This document shows, piece after piece, positions 52,869 to 61,396 of a DNA stretch of 64,000 nucleotides (positions are counted from its first letter, which is position 1; each line of letters opens with the position of its first letter). The notes below the pieces were generated by a model that worked only from the letters and a program-made list of their open reading frames with translations, was not told the DNA's origin and searched no databases. Location: the NCBI RefSeq assembly GCF_016801985.1, contig NZ_JAEVLS010000005.1, forward strand, positions 62,001-126,000. Direction: 5' to 3'. The position numbers were made by a program, and so were the translations under genes. The stretch comes from Steroidobacter gossypii (GTDB lineage Bacteria; Pseudomonadota; Gammaproteobacteria; Steroidobacterales; Steroidobacteraceae).

Positions 52869-53759
52869 ATGGACACCGCACTCAAATCCAAAATGAGCAT
52901 CCCGCAGCGAGTGGCGATCAGCCTGGTCGTCGAATCGGCCATCATCGCCGGGTCACTGGCCGCACCAACGCTCGCCACCGCGGAGCCGCCGCCGCTACTC
53001 CTGGCCAACGATTACGAAGACGCGGACATCGATCTGTCGCGCTACTGGGTCAGCGAAAAATATGACGGCGTGCGCGCCTACTGGGACGGTCAGCGTCTGC
53101 TCACGCGCGCCGGCAACGTCATCCATGCGCCAGCATGGTTCACGCAAGGCTGGCCGACCACGCCGCTGGATGGCGAGCTCTGGGCAGGCCGGGGCCTGTT
53201 CCAGCAAGTCACATCGACGGTGCGCGACCTCGAACCGGATGACATCGCCTGGCGCGCGATTCGTTTCATGGTGTTCGATCTGCCCGCGCATCGAGGCGTG
53301 TTCAACGACAGACTTGCAATCTTGCGCACGATGCTCACCGAGCTGCGCATCGATTGGTTGCGCGCAGTGACTCACTTCCGAGTGGCTGACGAAGCAACAC
53401 TCCAGCAGCAACTGGACCACATCGCCGCCGAAGGCGGCGAAGGCTTGATGTTGCATCGGGATGATTCGCTGTATCGCCCCGAGCGCAGCGACCACTTATT
53501 GAAACTCAAGCCGTACCACGACGCCGAAGCCCAGGTGATCGCGCATCTGGAGGGCCAAGGCAAATATCGAGGCATGCTCGGCGCCCTGCTGGTGCGCGAC
53601 GCGGACGGCACGCAGTTCCGCATCGGCACCGGCTTCACCGATGAACAGCGCCGCAGCCCGCCGCCGATTGGCAGCTGGGTGACTTACCGCCACCACAGCC
53701 TGACCGCCCGCGGCATCCCTCGGTTCGCGCGCTTCGTCCGCGTCCGAACCGATCCGTAA
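52869..53759 (+). CDS. ligE: Minimal ATP-dependent DNA ligase, LigE type
   Basis: The protein has 296 aa from ATG 52869; ATG 52893 is an alternative, and no start has a strong ribosome site. An N-terminal hydrophobic region (VAISLVVESAIIAGSLAAPTLATAEP) fits export to the periplasm. The nucleotidyltransferase motif I is K64 in SEKYDGVRAYW; motif III-IV LDGELWAG and EGLMLHRDDS, and motif V LLKLKPYHDAEAQV follow, then a short OB domain. LigE enzymes seal nicks in DNA, probably during DNA uptake. No competence genes are nearby. Confidence 0.88.
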   Translation: MDTALKSKMSIPQRVAISLVVESAIIAGSLAAPTLATAEPPPLLLANDYEDADIDLSRYWVSEKYDGVRAYWDGQRLLTRAGNVIHAPAWFTQGWPTTPLDGELWAGRGLFQQVTSTVRDLEPDDIAWRAIRFMVFDLPAHRGVFNDRLAILRTMLTELRIDWLRAVTHFRVADEATLQQQLDHIAAEGGEGLMLHRDDSLYRPERSDHLLKLKPYHDAEAQVIAHLEGQGKYRGMLGALLVRDADGTQFRIGTGFTDEQRRSPPPIGSWVTYRHHSLTARGIPRFARFVRVRTDP

Positions 53760-53804
53760 GACGGCGAGCCAAATGATTTAAACTGGGCGCCTCTTCCCGG
53801 CAGG

Positions 53805-54272
53805 ATGGCGCCTTTGCAGCTTTCACACGTCGACCCCGCGATCATCGGCGTCTGGCGCTGGCATGCCGCCATCGCAACCTTGTTCTTCACCGTGCTCGTC
53901 GCGGTATTCAGCGTGCCTGCGCCTGGCATCGTATGGCCGCTGGCGCCGCTGCTGGTTGCGCTCGGCGGCGCATGCTGGAGCTGGCGCTGGCCGCCGCTCT
54001 CCTATCGATATTTGAGGTTCGGCGTCGATGACACGGGCATCGCCATCGAGAGCGGCGTGATCTGGCGCTCGCGCATCGCGCTGCCCAGGGTTCGCATTCA
54101 GCACACCGACGTGTCGCAAGGACCGCTCGAGCGGCGCTACGGCATCGGAACATTGAAGCTCTACACCGCCGGCAGCCGACACACCAAGATCGAACTGCCC
54201 GGCCTGAATCACCAACAAGCCATCGCGCTGCGCGACGCGTTGCTCGCGCAAGGTGGCGCCAGTGGCGTCTGA
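53805..54272 (+). CDS. Bacterial PH-domain (bPH2/YdbS-like) membrane protein
   Basis: The protein has 155 aa. It has two N-terminal membrane helices (AAIATLFFTVLVAVFSVPA, VWPLAPLLVALGGACWSW), then a bPH2 domain (YRYLRFGVDDTGIAIESGVIWRSRIALPRVRIQHTDVSQGPLERRYGIGTLKLYTAG), split here only to show its parts. The R-x-x-x-LPRVRIQ segment and R-YG-G-LKLYTAG are family hallmarks. It is overlapped by the next gene, which encodes its usual partner (YdbT type). Function in the envelope, not established. Confidence 0.88.
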   Translation: MAPLQLSHVDPAIIGVWRWHAAIATLFFTVLVAVFSVPAPGIVWPLAPLLVALGGACWSWRWPPLSYRYLRFGVDDTGIAIESGVIWRSRIALPRVRIQHTDVSQGPLERRYGIGTLKLYTAGSRHTKIELPGLNHQQAIALRDALLAQGGASGV

Positions 54273-55776
54273 CAGCAACTTCCAGCCCACCCAGCGACTG
54301 CACGGGCTGTCCTGGCTGTTCGGCTTGACCGGCGCCATCAGGCAGCTGGTGGTGCCGCTGATCGCGCTGCTGTTCTTCAACGTGCGCGACGACACGCCCG
54401 GGCCCTTCGGCCCGTGGATCGTGCCGATCATCGTGACTGCGCTGCTGATTCGCGCCGTGTGGGTGCAGCTGACCTTCCGTTATGGCTTCAGCCTCACCGG
54501 CTTGGTGATTCATGAAGGCGCCATCTTCCGTAACGTGCGCCACATCGAATATGCCCGCATCGAAAACATCGACACGGAGCGCGGCCCGTTACATCGACTG
54601 CTCGGCGTCGCCGAAGTGCGCGTGCAAACATCGACCGGCGGCAAACCCGAAGCATCGATCAGCGTGCTCGGTCTGCCCGCCGTGCAGGAGATGCGCGAAC
54701 GCGTCTTCTCTGAAGTCCGTCCAGCAGAGCAGGTCGCGGCCGACTCGCCGCCGGAGCAGACGCTGCTCCACCTTTCCATCGATGAGCTCGTACGCCACGG
54801 CCTGATCGACAATCGCGGCATGATCCTGATCGCGGCGGCCTTCGGTGTGCTGCACGAAACCGGGATCTTCGTACTCGATCCGCAGCTATTGGAGCGACTG
54901 CTCGAATCGCCCTCGGCAGCCGGTCTCGCGGCGCTCGGCTTGATGATGCAGATCGCCTTAGGTGCACTCACCATTCTGGCAGTGGTCCTCGCCGTGCGAA
55001 TGCTGTCGGTGATTCTGGCCATCGTCACGCTATACGACTTCAAGCTCACGCGCGTGGCCGGAGATCTGCGAGCACGCTACGGATTGTTTACTCGCGTAGC
55101 GCTAACCTTGCGTACGCGGCGCATACAAGCCGTGCATCAAACGGAGTCGTTGCTGCATCGCTGGTTCAAGCGTGTGTCGCTGAGCGTCGATCTTGCCGGC
55201 GACGGCGGCGGTGGCGAAGGCGACAACGATAGTTCCCGCATGAGAACGAGATGGCTCGCCCCCGTGTGCCCGGCTGTTTCTGCACCTGAGCTCATCGCCG
55301 CGGCCCTGCCTTCCCTCGACTGGAGTCACCAGCCCGATTGGCAGCCGCTTGCCGCGGGCGCCCGCGGGCGCATCTTCCGTAAAACCCTGGCCTGGTCGGT
55401 GTTGATCCTGACGCTTCCGGCGATCTGGTATCTGCGCGAGGGCGCAGCGTTCGTGGTGGTGAGTTGCGTCCCGCTCGCCTGGATGCACGCGCATTTATAT
55501 GTGAAGCACACGCGCTGGGCGTTGGCCCCGGATGCGGTGCTGTTTCGTTCGGGATGGCTGAAGCGTCGGCTCGCCATCGTGCCGCGCGACCGCGTTCAGA
55601 CGCTGGCCGTCGAGGCCTCGCCGTTCGACCGTCGCAGCCGCATGGCAAGCATCTACGTGGACACGGCGGGGGCCAGCTCGATGGCGGCGGGAATCAGGAT
55701 CCGATACCTCGGCGCCGAGACCGCCGAGCAACTTGCAAGCGCGTTGTATCGAACAGCGGGCGCGACAGCGCCGTGA
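54262..55776 (+). CDS. Bacterial PH-domain (YdbT-like) multi-pass membrane protein
   Basis: The protein has 504 aa from GTG 54262, which overlaps the previous gene by 11 bases and has AAGG 8 bases upstream; GTG 54253 is an alternative. It holds three bPH2 repeats (VRHIEYARIENIDTERGPLHRLLGVAEVRVQT; LRTRRIQAVHQTESLLHRWF; VPRDRVQTLAVEASPFDRRS), separated by membrane helix pairs. Pairing with the YdbS-like gene is conserved in many bacteria. It is proposed to act in membrane homeostasis. Its stop is 3 bases from the kinase gene's stop (convergent). Confidence 0.88.
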   Translation: MASDSNFQPTQRLHGLSWLFGLTGAIRQLVVPLIALLFFNVRDDTPGPFGPWIVPIIVTALLIRAVWVQLTFRYGFSLTGLVIHEGAIFRNVRHIEYARIENIDTERGPLHRLLGVAEVRVQTSTGGKPEASISVLGLPAVQEMRERVFSEVRPAEQVAADSPPEQTLLHLSIDELVRHGLIDNRGMILIAAAFGVLHETGIFVLDPQLLERLLESPSAAGLAALGLMMQIALGALTILAVVLAVRMLSVILAIVTLYDFKLTRVAGDLRARYGLFTRVALTLRTRRIQAVHQTESLLHRWFKRVSLSVDLAGDGGGGEGDNDSSRMRTRWLAPVCPAVSAPELIAAALPSLDWSHQPDWQPLAAGARGRIFRKTLAWSVLILTLPAIWYLREGAAFVVVSCVPLAWMHAHLYVKHTRWALAPDAVLFRSGWLKRRLAIVPRDRVQTLAVEASPFDRRSRMASIYVDTAGASSMAAGIRIRYLGAETAEQLASALYRTAGATAP

Positions 55777-55779
55777 GAG

Positions 55780-57462
55780 CTAATCGCGTGCGAGCGATAA
55801 CATGCGTGAGAACGGCGAGTCCGTCTTGCGCCACAGGCGTCGACGCAACGACGCCATCGCGATGATCATGCCCGGCAGGATGCCGCTCAGCGCGCTGTAG
55901 ATATAGTTTCTGTCGGTGACGTGATCCGCCTGCACCAGCAGCGCCAGTCCAAGCAAAGTGCCGAACACCGCACCGATCAGCGCCACCTCCAACCTGAACC
56001 GACCCGCGGCGATGCGCCAGCGACGCGTCACGTAATCCATGCTGCTGGCCCACACCGAGCCGCACAACATCATCACCAGGCCGTTGCTGAGGCCGCTCAG
56101 TTTCTGCGCCACGACCAGCACCAGCCCGATCCACACCACCGTGGCGATGAACGCTGCGATCACATGGCTGCGGTACCGGGAGCGGAAGAAAGTCTCGCAG
56201 AACTCCACCATCAAGGCGGTGCCTATGCCGACGGCGATGCCCGATGGGTACATCCATTCATGGATGCGTCCGATGCTCAGGCTGTCGAAGAAGGCGAACA
56301 GCGTGCCGGCGATGGTGCCCAACGCGATCGAGCGACCGAACGAGTTGAAGATGGCGCCCTGCATGTCGTCTTCGCGACGCGCGACGATGCGACTCTGCAA
56401 TTCGCGCAGCGAATCGAAGCGGGCCTCGGGCCGGGGCGACATCGCACGCATGATGGCGCGGGCGATCGGACGCGGAATATCGCGACGGACCTTCTCGATG
56501 GGCTGCACGGCGCCCATGGGCACGCGACCGGTCAGCAATTCATACATGAGCACGCCGAACGCATATTGATCGGCGCGCCAGTCGACTTCCTTCGCATCGA
56601 CGTGCTGCTCGGGGGCCATGTAGTAGGCCGTGCCGAGATTCATGCCGGTGCGAGTGTATTCGTTGTGCTGATAGGCGCGGGCGATGCCGAAGTCCATCAG
56701 CTTCACCACGCCGCTGCTGTCGATCCAGACGTTCTCGGGCTTCAGATCGCGATGAACGATGAAGCGATGCGCATGGCGCAGCGCTTCGAGCAGCTGTTCG
56801 CCGATGGCGGTCGCCTCTTCGATCGGGAACGGTTTGCCGGTGGCCAGCTGAGCCTGCATGCGACGACGCAGACTGACGCCGCGCAAGCGCTCCATGGTGA
56901 AGAAATATCGACCGCTCGCGACGCCGACGTCGAACACGCGCACGATGTTCGGATGCGCAAGCTTGCACGACACCTTGGCTTCGGACAGGAAACGTCCGCG
57001 CGCGGCCGCGCTCGACAGCAATTCGTTGCGCAGAACTTTGATCGCGACTTCTTCGTCCTTCAGACGATCGCGCGCCGCGAACACGCGCCCCATGCCGCCG
57101 TCGCCGAGCACCGCCTGTATTTCGTAACGACCCTGGAGCACCACGCCCGGGCCGATCACGACGTTGGAGCCCTGATGCGTCTGGGTCTGCATTTCCGGCT
57201 CGTCATCCATGCGCATCATGGTGACGGCGTCGCGGTTCACCTGTCGGGTGGCAGGCTCGGTGGCGCTACGAGCGGTCTGATAGGCGGCGACCAGGCGCGC
57301 CAGATCCTGCTGGGCCGCTTCCTGAGCGGCCGGCGTTTCCGCGTTGATGAGCTTGTGCTGAAGAACGGCCAGACGATCCGTATAGTTTTGCCATAACGTG
57401 GCCGGATCGTCCGCTGACTCCAGCCCGAGCAGCATGAGTGCATTCTCCAGACGGCTGGACAT
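55780..57462 (-). CDS. Membrane-anchored serine/threonine protein kinase
   Basis: The protein has 560 aa from ATG 57462 (MSSRLENALML). The first ~100 residues are a helical region. The kinase domain covers ~110-370: G-loop GDGGMGRV (120-126), K142, HRD at 237-239 with KPEN, DFG at 257-259, and APE at 283-285. All catalytic residues are kept, so it should be active. The last ~185 residues carry 5-6 membrane segments (ALGTIAGTLFAFFDSL, VVWIGLVLVVAQ, LIGAVFGTLLGLALLVQA), unlike PknB types, whose extracytoplasmic part is a sensor domain. Substrates unknown. Confidence 0.9.
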   Translation of the reverse strand: MSSRLENALMLLGLESADDPATLWQNYTDRLAVLQHKLINAETPAAQEAAQQDLARLVAAYQTARSATEPATRQVNRDAVTMMRMDDEPEMQTQTHQGSNVVIGPGVVLQGRYEIQAVLGDGGMGRVFAARDRLKDEEVAIKVLRNELLSSAAARGRFLSEAKVSCKLAHPNIVRVFDVGVASGRYFFTMERLRGVSLRRRMQAQLATGKPFPIEEATAIGEQLLEALRHAHRFIVHRDLKPENVWIDSSGVVKLMDFGIARAYQHNEYTRTGMNLGTAYYMAPEQHVDAKEVDWRADQYAFGVLMYELLTGRVPMGAVQPIEKVRRDIPRPIARAIMRAMSPRPEARFDSLRELQSRIVARREDDMQGAIFNSFGRSIALGTIAGTLFAFFDSLSIGRIHEWMYPSGIAVGIGTALMVEFCETFFRSRYRSHVIAAFIATVVWIGLVLVVAQKLSGLSNGLVMMLCGSVWASSMDYVTRRWRIAAGRFRLEVALIGAVFGTLLGLALLVQADHVTDRNYIYSALSGILPGMIIAMASLRRRLWRKTDSPFSRMLSLARD

Positions 57463-57868
57463 AGTGGTTCGCGATACTTCCGTGCAAAAGTCAAAGGCAA
57501 GGTGTTCTTCCCGGACTGTTATACCCGCATATCGATTCCGGGACGCCAACATTGCACGAGGCCTGACTGCTTGAAAAGTGCCTCCACGAGCAGACACTGT
57601 GCAAGCCAGGGGAAAGCTGATAGTCAACCGCTTGAGTAACGCGGCGGGGCGGCTTTTCGACCGGTTGTCGGTCGAGCGCGGCCGATCGTCGGGCGGCGAA
57701 ATTTCGGCAAGCTCGCGCGCAAGACCGAGACGGAGGTCACATTCCGCGCGGCGCGCATCGGTTGCGCAAAATCGAGTATCTCAGAGGCGCCGTAGACGGC
57801 CGAGCTGTCGCCAAAGCGCGAGGCGCAGCGGGCTCATCCTGAACGCCGGCGAGACATAAGGCCCTGCG
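57463..57868. other. 406-base gap upstream of the kinase gene
   Basis: No gene is supported here. It presumably holds the kinase promoter. There is a perfect inverted repeat, TCGACCG-GTTGT-CGGTCGA, at 57657-57675 that could be a protein-binding site. Confidence 0.5.
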
Positions 57869-58339
57869 TTAGCGCCCCTGGCGACCGTGCTTGCAGCGCA
57901 TGGCCCATTGATGCCGGGCATGCAGGCGCTCGGCTTCATCGTCGGTTTCGGGCGGCAACTTGCGGATTGCCTGCAGAGCGGCGCCATGCGCGATCGCGAC
58001 TTCCGGAGTGGTTTGCAACAGCGCCCGATAACGCTCCAGGAACGCCTGCTCGACTGGCGCGCCGACGCCGGACAACAGCGCCGATGCATGCCCGCCGATG
58101 GCGGCCACTTCAGTCACCGGCAATTCGTCCTCGGACGCGTGATCGATATCGGCGATGAGCTGGTACAAGGGCCGCAGCCATTCCCATTCAGGATGTTCCT
58201 GGATGTGACGCAGCAGCTCCAGCGGCGACTGCGGCGCTCCAAAGCGGCGCTCCACCGAGATGATCACGCCCAACAACGCACGCAGGGCGCCGCTCGCTTC
58301 GTTCAACGCTTGCAAGGAGGGTGAGTCGGTACGAGCCAT
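57869..58339 (-). CDS. Conserved hypothetical helical protein, 156 aa
   Basis: ATG 58339 follows CGGAGACACG. The protein is soluble, helical and acidic to neutral. Recognisable segments are SLQALNEASGALRALLGVIISVERRFGAPQSPLELL, split here only by type, then HPEWEWLRPLYQLIADIDHASE and a basic C-terminus RCKHGRQGR. I do not recognise a family or active site. A longer frame to 58804 overlaps the Lrp gene and is not coding. Confidence 0.65.
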   Translation of the reverse strand: MARTDSPSLQALNEASGALRALLGVIISVERRFGAPQSPLELLRHIQEHPEWEWLRPLYQLIADIDHASEDELPVTEVAAIGGHASALLSGVGAPVEQAFLERYRALLQTTPEVAIAHGAALQAIRKLPPETDDEAERLHARHQWAMRCKHGRQGR

Positions 58340-58389
58340 GGTCGTGTCTCCGGTGTGACCTTCTCTGTTTGAGTCCGCAGGCGCCCAAA

Positions 58390-58941
58390 TCAAGCTCGAG
58401 CGCGTGGACGCTTGGACCCCGCGCCGCCCGCTCGCCCCGCTTCGCTGACGCGCACTCGCACGGCATGCGTGGACTTCACTTCCTCGAGTACGAAATACGT
58501 TTGCGTGTGGCGCACGCCGCGCACGTTGACGATCTTGTCGCCGAGCACGCGACGGTACTCGTCCATGTCCTGCACGCGCGTCTTGATCAGATAGTCGAAG
58601 CCGCCCGCCACCATGTGGCACTCGACAATCTCCTCCACCAGCTGCACCGCTTCCTTGAAGCGTTGAAACACATCCTGCGTGGCGTGATCGAGCGTGACCT
58701 CGGTGAACGCTAGCATGCTTTGCCCGAGGCGCTTGGGATTCAGGTGCGCGTAGTAGCCATCGATGAAGCCTTCGCGCTCGAGACGCCGGACGCGCTCGAT
58801 GCAAGGCGTGAGCGTGAGGTTCACGGTGCGCGCCAGCTCGGCGACCGTGAGACGGCCGTCGGCCTGCAATAACGACAGGATCTGTCGGTCCACGCGATCC
58901 AGCTCGCGGCCCGACTCACGCAGGGGTGGAGTGCTGCTCAT
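58390..58941 (-). CDS. Leucine-responsive regulatory protein (Lrp) type transcriptional regulator
   Basis: The protein has 183 aa. The AsnC-type HTH is at ~12-65 (LDRVDRQILSLLQADGRLTVAELARTVNLTLTP and ERVRRLEREGFIDGYYAHLNPKRLG). The RAM domain follows (VQLVEEIVECHMVAGGFDYLIKTRVQDMDEYRRVL). It has a longer basic tail than E. coli Lrp (SKRPRARA). It is divergent from the leucine dehydrogenase/BCKDH operon and has an Lrp-box-like palindrome right upstream, so it very probably controls branched-chain amino-acid breakdown and itself. Confidence 0.9.
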   Translation of the reverse strand: MSSTPPLRESGRELDRVDRQILSLLQADGRLTVAELARTVNLTLTPCIERVRRLEREGFIDGYYAHLNPKRLGQSMLAFTEVTLDHATQDVFQRFKEAVQLVEEIVECHMVAGGFDYLIKTRVQDMDEYRRVLGDKIVNVRGVRHTQTYFVLEEVKSTHAVRVRVSEAGRAGGAGSKRPRARA

Positions 58942-58948
58942 ACTGCTG

Positions 58949-58963
58949 TAGTAATAATTACTG
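58949..58963. promoter_or_regulatory. Lrp-box-like palindrome
   Basis: TAGTAATAATTACTG. It matches the published E. coli Lrp consensus (YAGHAWATTWTDCTR) at 12 of 15 positions, with mismatches only in the central three. AGTAAT-A-ATTACT is a perfect palindrome. It is 7 bases from the Lrp start codon, where a ribosome site would be, so binding should block Lrp expression. Confidence 0.6.
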
Positions 58964-59005
58964 TTCCAGGACGCTCGTTTAGCAGACTATGCTGCTGCAG
59001 ACTCG

Positions 59006-59022
59006 ATATTGTAGCGCAATAT
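59006..59022. promoter_or_regulatory. Inverted repeat upstream of the leucine dehydrogenase gene
   Basis: ATATTG-TAGCG-CAATAT, a perfect 6-bp inverted repeat with a 5-base spacer, 87 bases ahead of the dehydrogenase ATG. It may be a second regulator site or promoter element of the bkd operon. Confidence 0.35.
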
Positions 59023-59108
59023 GCTCCGCAACAGGCGGAGCGAACCCGACAGCCCCGACGACAATTCCAGCTACAAGATCAGCCCCAGTTTCAATCAAGT
59101 TCCCGACC

Positions 59109-60152
59109 ATGTTCGACCATCCTTCGTTCGATCAGCACGAGCGCGTGGTCTATGCGCACGATGCTGCCACCGGTTTACGCGCCATCGTCGCCATCCACTC
59201 CACCGCTCGTGGACCCGGCGCCGGCGGCTGCCGCTTCTGGCAATACAACTCGACGCACGATGCGCTCGCCGATGCGCTCCGATTGTCGCGCGGCATGAGC
59301 TACAAGAACGCCATGGCCGGGCTGCCGCTGGGCGGGGGCAAGGCGGTGGTGATGATCGACGCGCGTTCACCGAAGACTCCGGCGATGCTGGAAGCCTTCG
59401 GTCGCTTCGTCGATTCGCTGCAGGGCCAGTACATCACGGCCGAAGACGTGGGCGCTTCAGTGGCCGACATGGAAATCGTGGCCACCCGCACGCGTTACGT
59501 CAGCGGACTGCCGCGGACCGCGGTCAGCTCCGACGGCAATCCCAGCCCGAAGACAGCCCTCGGCGTCTACCTCGGCATCAAGGCGGCAGTGAAGTACAAG
59601 TTGAACAAGAACGAGCTGCGCGGCCTGACCGTGGCCGTGCAAGGTTTGGGCGGCGTCGGCTTCGAGCTGTGCAAGCTGCTCGCCGCCGATGGCGTCAGAT
59701 TGCGCGTCGCCGACGTGCGCGAGGCCGTGACGCAAAAAGCGTCACATCAATTCGACGCCGCTGTCTCCGCGCCCGACCAGATTCTTTTCGAGCGCGCCGA
59801 TGTGGTCGCGCCCTGCGCGCTGGGCGCCATCTTCGACGCCAACACCATCCCGAAATTGCAAACCTCGATCATCGCCGGCGCTGCGAACAATCAGCTCGCG
59901 ACGGCTGAAGATGGCGCGAGGCTGCATGCGGCCGGCGTACTGTACGCGCCCGACTATGTGATCAATGCCGGTGGCATCATCAGCGTCGGTCGCGAATATC
60001 TGGGCGGGGCGACGGCCGAGTCCATCACTGCCGAGATTCATCGCATTCCAGTGCGACTCACCGAGATTTTTGAGCGTTCCAGCGCGACCCACCGTCCGAC
60101 CAGCGAGCTGGCCGACGAGATGGCTCGCCAGCTGATTGCGGAGGCCCGATGA
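59109..60152 (+). CDS. ldh: Leucine (Glu/Leu/Phe/Val) dehydrogenase
   Basis: The protein has 347 aa from ATG 59109 (MFDHPSFDQHERVV). Catalytic lysines are K66 (YKNAMAG) and K78 (LPLGGGKAVV); the NAD motif is GLGGVGFELC near 184-193, followed by INAGGIISVGREYLGG. It oxidatively deaminates leucine, valine and isoleucine to 2-oxo acids, the substrates of the BCKDH complex encoded next. The stop codon overlaps the E1alpha start by 4 bases (ATGA), so they are coupled. The 5-carbon specificity cannot be read from sequence alone. Confidence 0.92.
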   Translation: MFDHPSFDQHERVVYAHDAATGLRAIVAIHSTARGPGAGGCRFWQYNSTHDALADALRLSRGMSYKNAMAGLPLGGGKAVVMIDARSPKTPAMLEAFGRFVDSLQGQYITAEDVGASVADMEIVATRTRYVSGLPRTAVSSDGNPSPKTALGVYLGIKAAVKYKLNKNELRGLTVAVQGLGGVGFELCKLLAADGVRLRVADVREAVTQKASHQFDAAVSAPDQILFERADVVAPCALGAIFDANTIPKLQTSIIAGAANNQLATAEDGARLHAAGVLYAPDYVINAGGIISVGREYLGGATAESITAEIHRIPVRLTEIFERSSATHRPTSELADEMARQLIAEAR

Positions 60153-61396
60153 TGCGATCGCGTTTGCATGTTCCGAGACCACCGGCGCGGCCCGGCGAGA
60201 AACCGGATTTCAGTTACGTTGCGCTGTCCCCCGCCGGCGCAGCCGCGCGGCCCGACCCGAACGCGCCACTGAACGACACCGAGTTCCTGTCACGCGAGCT
60301 GGTGCGCGTGCTCGATGACGACCATCGTGCGGTCGGCCCGTGGGATCCGCATCTGGCGGCGCCCGATCTGGAGCTCGGCCTGCGTCACATGATGCTGACG
60401 CGTGTGTTCGATGACCGCATGCACCGCGCTCAGCGCCAGGGCAAGATCACTTTCTACATCAAGTCGACCGGCGAGGAAGCGGTATCGGTGGCGGCGAACA
60501 TGGCGATGCGGCCGAGCGACATGCTGTTTCCGTCGTATCGCAATCAGGGCCTGCAGATCGCGCGTGGCCGCAACATCGTCGATCTCATGTGCCAGCTGCT
60601 GTCGAACACGCGCGACATGTGCAAAGGCCGGCAGCTGCCGGTGATGTATCACTCGGTCGAGGGCAACCTGTTTTCGATCTCCGGCAATCTCGCCACGCAG
60701 TTTCCGCAAGCGGTGGGCTGGGCGATGGCGTCGGCCATCAAAGGCGAAGATCACATCGCAGCGTCGTGGCTCGGCGATGGCAGCACCGCTGAAGCGGACT
60801 TCCATTACGCACTGCTGTTCGCGCAGATCTACAAAGCGCCCGTGATTCTCAACGTCGTCAACAATCAGTGGGCGATCTCGACCTTCCAAACGTTCGCCGG
60901 CGGCGAAGGCCGCTCGTTCGCCTCGCGCGGCCCGGGCTATGGCATGCCGGGCATTCGCGTCGACGGCAACGATTTCCTCGCGGTCTACGCCGTCACTCAA
61001 TGGGCTGCCGAGCGTGCGCGCATGGGCGCAGGCCCGACGCTGATCGAGCATGTGACGTATCGCGCCGCGCCGCATTCGACCAGCGACGATCCGTCGCGCT
61101 ATCGGCCCAAGGACGATTACGAACATTGGCCGCTGGGCGATCCCATCGAGCGCTTGAAGTCGCATCTGATCGCGCTGGGCGAATGGTCGGATGAGCATGA
61201 GAAGACCCTGGTGAAACAATGCGAGGAGCAGGTCAACCAGGCGTGGCGCGAGGCAGTGACTCACGGCACGCTTACCGACGGCCCGCAGCTCGATCCGGAA
61301 ATCATGTTCCAGGACGTCTTCAAAGAACAAACGCCGAGCCTCGCGCGGCAGCGCATGCAGCTGGCTCAAGAATTGAAGGAGCGAGCGCAGAAATGA
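60149..61396 (+). CDS. bkdA1: Branched-chain 2-oxoacid dehydrogenase E1 alpha subunit
   Basis: The protein has 415 aa; two ATG codons in a row at 60149 and 60152. The long N-terminal extension and KITFYIKSTGEEAVSVAANMAM and YRNQGLQIARG are bkd-type. The thiamine-pyrophosphate motif is GDGSTAEADFHYALLFAQ to NVVNNQWAIS near residues 210-245. It decarboxylates the 2-oxo acids from leucine, valine and isoleucine. Coupled with both neighbours through 4-base overlaps. Confidence 0.94.
   Translation: MMRSRLHVPRPPARPGEKPDFSYVALSPAGAAARPDPNAPLNDTEFLSRELVRVLDDDHRAVGPWDPHLAAPDLELGLRHMMLTRVFDDRMHRAQRQGKITFYIKSTGEEAVSVAANMAMRPSDMLFPSYRNQGLQIARGRNIVDLMCQLLSNTRDMCKGRQLPVMYHSVEGNLFSISGNLATQFPQAVGWAMASAIKGEDHIAASWLGDGSTAEADFHYALLFAQIYKAPVILNVVNNQWAISTFQTFAGGEGRSFASRGPGYGMPGIRVDGNDFLAVYAVTQWAAERARMGAGPTLIEHVTYRAAPHSTSDDPSRYRPKDDYEHWPLGDPIERLKSHLIALGEWSDEHEKTLVKQCEEQVNQAWREAVTHGTLTDGPQLDPEIMFQDVFKEQTPSLARQRMQLAQELKERAQK

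Noticed and set aside
55921-57396. Plus-strand frame of 491 codons opposite the kinase
   Set aside because: The kinase frame has every catalytic motif; the opposite frame is an antisense artefact.
57657-57675. Inverted repeat as a terminator
   Set aside because: It is ~190 bases from the nearest stop codon on the relevant strand and is followed by A, not T, on that strand.
60290-61369. Minus-strand frame of 359 codons opposite E1alpha
   Set aside because: E1alpha with its thiamine motif is on the plus strand; the reverse frame is a shadow.
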